Origin: Methylomusa anaerophila
GTDB lineage: Bacteria > Bacillota > Negativicutes > Sporomusales > Sporomusaceae
Assembly: GCF_003966895.1 (NCBI RefSeq)
Contig: NZ_AP018449.1
Span: forward strand, 193,424 to 257,423
DNA length: 64,000 bases
Reading direction: 5' to 3'
Positions 61,950 to 64,000 of the stretch are shown here, piece by piece. Numbering within the stretch: position 1 is the stretch's first letter; each line of letters begins with the position of its first letter. The notes beneath the pieces were generated by a model. The model saw nothing but the letters and a program-made list of their open reading frames with translations, did not search any database and had not been told where the DNA came from. Made by a program: the position numbers and the translations under genes.

Positions 61950-62747
61950 CTAACTGCCGACACTTTGGTATTTTGATATTCCTGTATTGGTTATCCACAA
62001 CGACAGGAGCAATATAAACAAGCCAACAACCGGAGTATAGAGATAAAAGCCGTTTTGCTCACTTGGTTTATCCAATATGTACAAGGCGGGATAATAGTTG
62101 ATAAACGCCCACGGCAAGATATAAGTTAAAACGAATGAAATACCACCGCCAAAAATAGATACCGGATAGTTAATAAAATTGCGCAGCGTGAAAAACAATA
62201 CATTGCCTAAATTCATGGATTTTTTCAGCCAAAAGCTTAACGATCCGAAAATAATCATCGCCCCGGCCTGGATCAAAATTCCCCCAATGATGCAAACCAG
62301 CAGTACGATAATTTTATAAGCAGTCCAATCTATCCCTAAGCTAAAAATACTTGCTCCCAAAAATATTCCCGAAACAATAATTTGACCAAAACCCGTCCAA
62401 TCAAAACCGTAGAACAACATGCTGATAAGAGGATGTAAAGGACGAATCAAGAATTTATCGAAGTTCCCGTTATTTATATTTTCGCCCAGTTGGTAATAAT
62501 GTTTCCAAAGTGCAGTAGTAGCTACCGCATAGGAAAACAAATTCAGCGCCATTAAAAAAACAAGTTCCTGGTAATTCCAGCCGGCGACTGATTGAAATCG
62601 ATGCGTCAAAATCCAAATGGTTAGATACATCAATAAATAGGTATAAAAGTTGGCAAAGATGCCACTGATGAAATTCGCTTTATATTGACTATCCGCTTTA
62701 ATAAAATAGCCAATGTGAAGACCATACAGTTTTAACAAGTACAGCAT
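61950..62747 (-). CDS. ABC-2-type permease subunit
   Basis: 265 residues with six hydrophobic segments, e.g. LIKADSQYKANFISGIFANFY and VLFFTLRNFINYPVSIFGGG. It matches the ABC-2 permease family found as unequal pairs with such ATPases. The 3-bp gap to the upstream permease and 58-bp gap to the ATPase gene show one operon. Confidence 0.87.
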   Translation of the reverse strand: MLYLLKLYGLHIGYFIKADSQYKANFISGIFANFYTYLLMYLTIWILTHRFQSVAGWNYQELVFLMALNLFSYAVATTALWKHYYQLGENINNGNFDKFLIRPLHPLISMLFYGFDWTGFGQIIVSGIFLGASIFSLGIDWTAYKIIVLLVCIIGGILIQAGAMIIFGSLSFWLKKSMNLGNVLFFTLRNFINYPVSIFGGGISFVLTYILPWAFINYYPALYILDKPSEQNGFYLYTPVVGLFILLLSLWITNTGISKYQSVGS

Positions 62748-62750
62748 CGT

Positions 62751-63539
62751 CTAACCTCCCTGTATGATCAGCTTTTTTATGCCCGTCTTCCACAAATAGA
62801 ATGTCCCGAAGCCGAGCAGCACAATCCAGGAACAGGCCGCCGTAAGGTTAAAAAGCAACTCGCCGGTAGATATTTTATTGACAGATAAGCTTTGAGGAAA
62901 TTGATATAGAAGCTGAAATGGAAGAAAATAAGAGATTTCTCTTAATACGTCCGGAAAAAACCATAAGGGAATGACCCCTCCCCCCAGGATACGAACAGTA
63001 TCCCGGAGTATTCTGACAAACCACCCCGCGTTTAAAAACGTAAAATGCAGCAAGCCAATCATATAATGCAGCAGCCAATAGATAATGATGTTTAAGACCA
63101 GCGCAACCATCAACAACAGGACATTGAGTAAACTTATTTTTAATCTAAAATTTAAAACAATCACGGCAAATATAATAACCGCTATGCCTTTCGCAGCAAA
63201 GCCGCTGAGTGTATCTCCCAGGGTTCGGGAAAACATGCCGGCCGCAAAATTGTAAGGTCGGAGCAGTTCCAGAGAAATAGAACCGTCCAAAACTTTCCCT
63301 CCTACTTCTCGAGCAACTGTATCCGTATACAGAAGACTTAAAATAATTCCCATGATTTGATAAGTAATCATATCATGAAGCGACAACTGGCTTATGCGAT
63401 AATCCCCATACAGCGATCTCCACAAGTAAATTTGAACATACAAAGCAATAATGCTGCCCAAAATACTAATTAGGGTATCCAAACGGTAAGCAAGTGAATT
63501 TTTCAAGGCTATTTTCATGATTTCATAATAGGTTCTCAT
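62751..63539 (-). CDS. ABC-2-type permease subunit
   Basis: 262 residues, six hydrophobic segments; begins MRTYYEIMKIALKNSLAYRL and contains DTVAREVGGKVLDGSISLELLRPYN, a family trait in the first cytoplasmic loop. Heterodimer partner of the permease encoded 3 bp downstream. A 24-bp gap follows the carrier-protein ligase gene. Confidence 0.87.
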   Translation of the reverse strand: MRTYYEIMKIALKNSLAYRLDTLISILGSIIALYVQIYLWRSLYGDYRISQLSLHDMITYQIMGIILSLLYTDTVAREVGGKVLDGSISLELLRPYNFAAGMFSRTLGDTLSGFAAKGIAVIIFAVIVLNFRLKISLLNVLLLMVALVLNIIIYWLLHYMIGLLHFTFLNAGWFVRILRDTVRILGGGVIPLWFFPDVLREISYFLPFQLLYQFPQSLSVNKISTGELLFNLTAACSWIVLLGFGTFYLWKTGIKKLIIQGG

Positions 63540-63563
63540 CTGTTCAACCTCAAATACTGCTTT

Positions 63564-64000
63564 TTAATAGGTAACTTTGTCCAAATGAATGTTATTTTCA
63601 TTGATTACAGCTAACCAACGTTCTAAGCCAAATCCCACACAGCCTGTTACAATCTTGCCTCCATCATCAAAATTGAATGCTTTGCTAAAATGAGTATCAT
63701 GAAAATTAAATGAGGCAATCGCTACTTGTTTTTCTTTAATTTGTAATGATAACTCGTGTTTTAGTGAGTTTGCTTTTTGCAGCTTAGCTTTAATTATATT
63801 TTTTTGCGATGGATAAAACTGATCATTAGCTTCAATAATATCAGCAGATAATCCTAATTTTTGGGTAAATTCTAGTGCCAATTGTTTTGTCTTTTCTAAT
63901 TGCCTCAGCACATAATCACTAGCTCCAACAAATACAATTTCCCTGACAGTAAAATCCCACAGCCGAGTAATCCCATCAAAATTACCATGTTCATATCTAT
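63564..64000 (-). CDS. Amino acid:[carrier protein] ligase, seryl-tRNA-synthetase-like, partial (N-terminus beyond window)
   Basis: The minus-strand frame is open to the window edge. RYEHGNFDGITRLWDFTVRE resembles the class II motif 2 region and TGCVGFGLERW motif 3 of atypical seryl-tRNA-synthetase homologues, which activate an amino acid with ATP and load it on a carrier protein rather than tRNA. Cysteine in GCVG is the family's zinc-ligand position. A carrier protein is encoded at 59647-59907. Its place upstream of the exporter genes points to a biosynthetic role. Confidence 0.82.
   Translation of the reverse strand, partial: RYEHGNFDGITRLWDFTVREIVFVGASDYVLRQLEKTKQLALEFTQKLGLSADIIEANDQFYPSQKNIIKAKLQKANSLKHELSLQIKEKQVAIASFNFHDTHFSKAFNFDDGGKIVTGCVGFGLERWLAVINENNIHLDKVTY

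Noticed and set aside
1-64000. tRNA, rRNA, CRISPR arrays or replication origins
   Set aside because: None seen on either strand by eye; no cloverleaf with a 3' acceptor end and no regular repeat-spacer array.

Overview
The window reads as chromosomal DNA of an anaerobic Firmicute. Shine-Dalgarno sites are strong and canonical, sigma-A promoters are typical, and oxygen-sensitive enzyme families are common. A Negativicutes/Sporomusa-like host is my best guess, from gene content only. Nothing here fixes the species, and there are no rRNA or tRNA genes.

Region 1 (about 1-42 kb) has moderate GC. It is built around three pairs of nitrogenase-like component-1 subunits (NifD-like plus NifK-like) at 1805-4733, 19992-22797 and 31837-34612. 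No NifH, NifB, NifE or NifN is present. Interleaved are four SsuA/SsuC-type (sulfonate/taurine/nitrate-like) importer modules, made of binding lipoproteins and permeases but with no ATPase. One operon (13126 to 4905, minus strand) joins two such permeases and a binding protein to two near-duplicate 2-hydroxyacyl-CoA-dehydratase/double-cubane-type proteins, a separate ASKHA activator ATPase, and an activator fused to a dehydratase-like domain. Around these lie flavin and nitroreductase-type redox proteins, a TauE/SafE-family exporter, a cysteine desulfurase, a deleted D-cysteine-desulfhydrase-like gene, several GNAT acetyltransferases and small-molecule methyltransferases. My inference is an anaerobic reductive system that scavenges organosulfur or related small molecules.

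The most striking feature is a recurrent leader. At least 16 copies of a short element (YTGA, a 3-5 bp hairpin, AGGY or AGAC, then an intrinsic terminator) lie between a promoter and a gene, and they always point the same way as that gene. They precede all three nitrogenase-like pairs, all four transporter modules and several single genes. I do not recognise the family, and it looks like an undescribed transcription-attenuation regulon. In three places two copies are in tandem.

Region 2 (about 44-51.5 kb) is strongly AT-rich and minus-strand. It encodes a Gfo/Idh/MocA oxidoreductase, a hexapeptide-like protein, a P-loop kinase, a radical SAM/SPASM enzyme, a phosphoribosyltransferase, a HAD phosphatase, a catalytic-domain-only pyruvate-kinase homologue and an HPr-kinase-like protein. 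These are tightly packed and partly overlapping. I know of no pathway with this combination. A leader of the common family (53362-53425) originally faced it, but an IS1634-like insertion (51508-53256, 6-bp target duplication) now separates them.

Region 3 (about 54-64 kb) is the wreck of a carrier-protein-based natural-product locus: an amino acid:[carrier protein] ligase running off the edge, an ABC-2 exporter (two permeases and an ATPase), an acyl carrier protein, a broken MalY/PatB-type PLP enzyme, and a stand-alone partial adenylation/methyltransferase protein. It is split by a recombinase-in-trio (RIT) element with inverted repeats and by an IS66 fragment. A 76-bp direct repeat records a duplication of the ATPase-end/methyltransferase-start junction.

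Starts were moved from the longest frame wherever a Shine-Dalgarno site clearly selects a downstream ATG or GTG.
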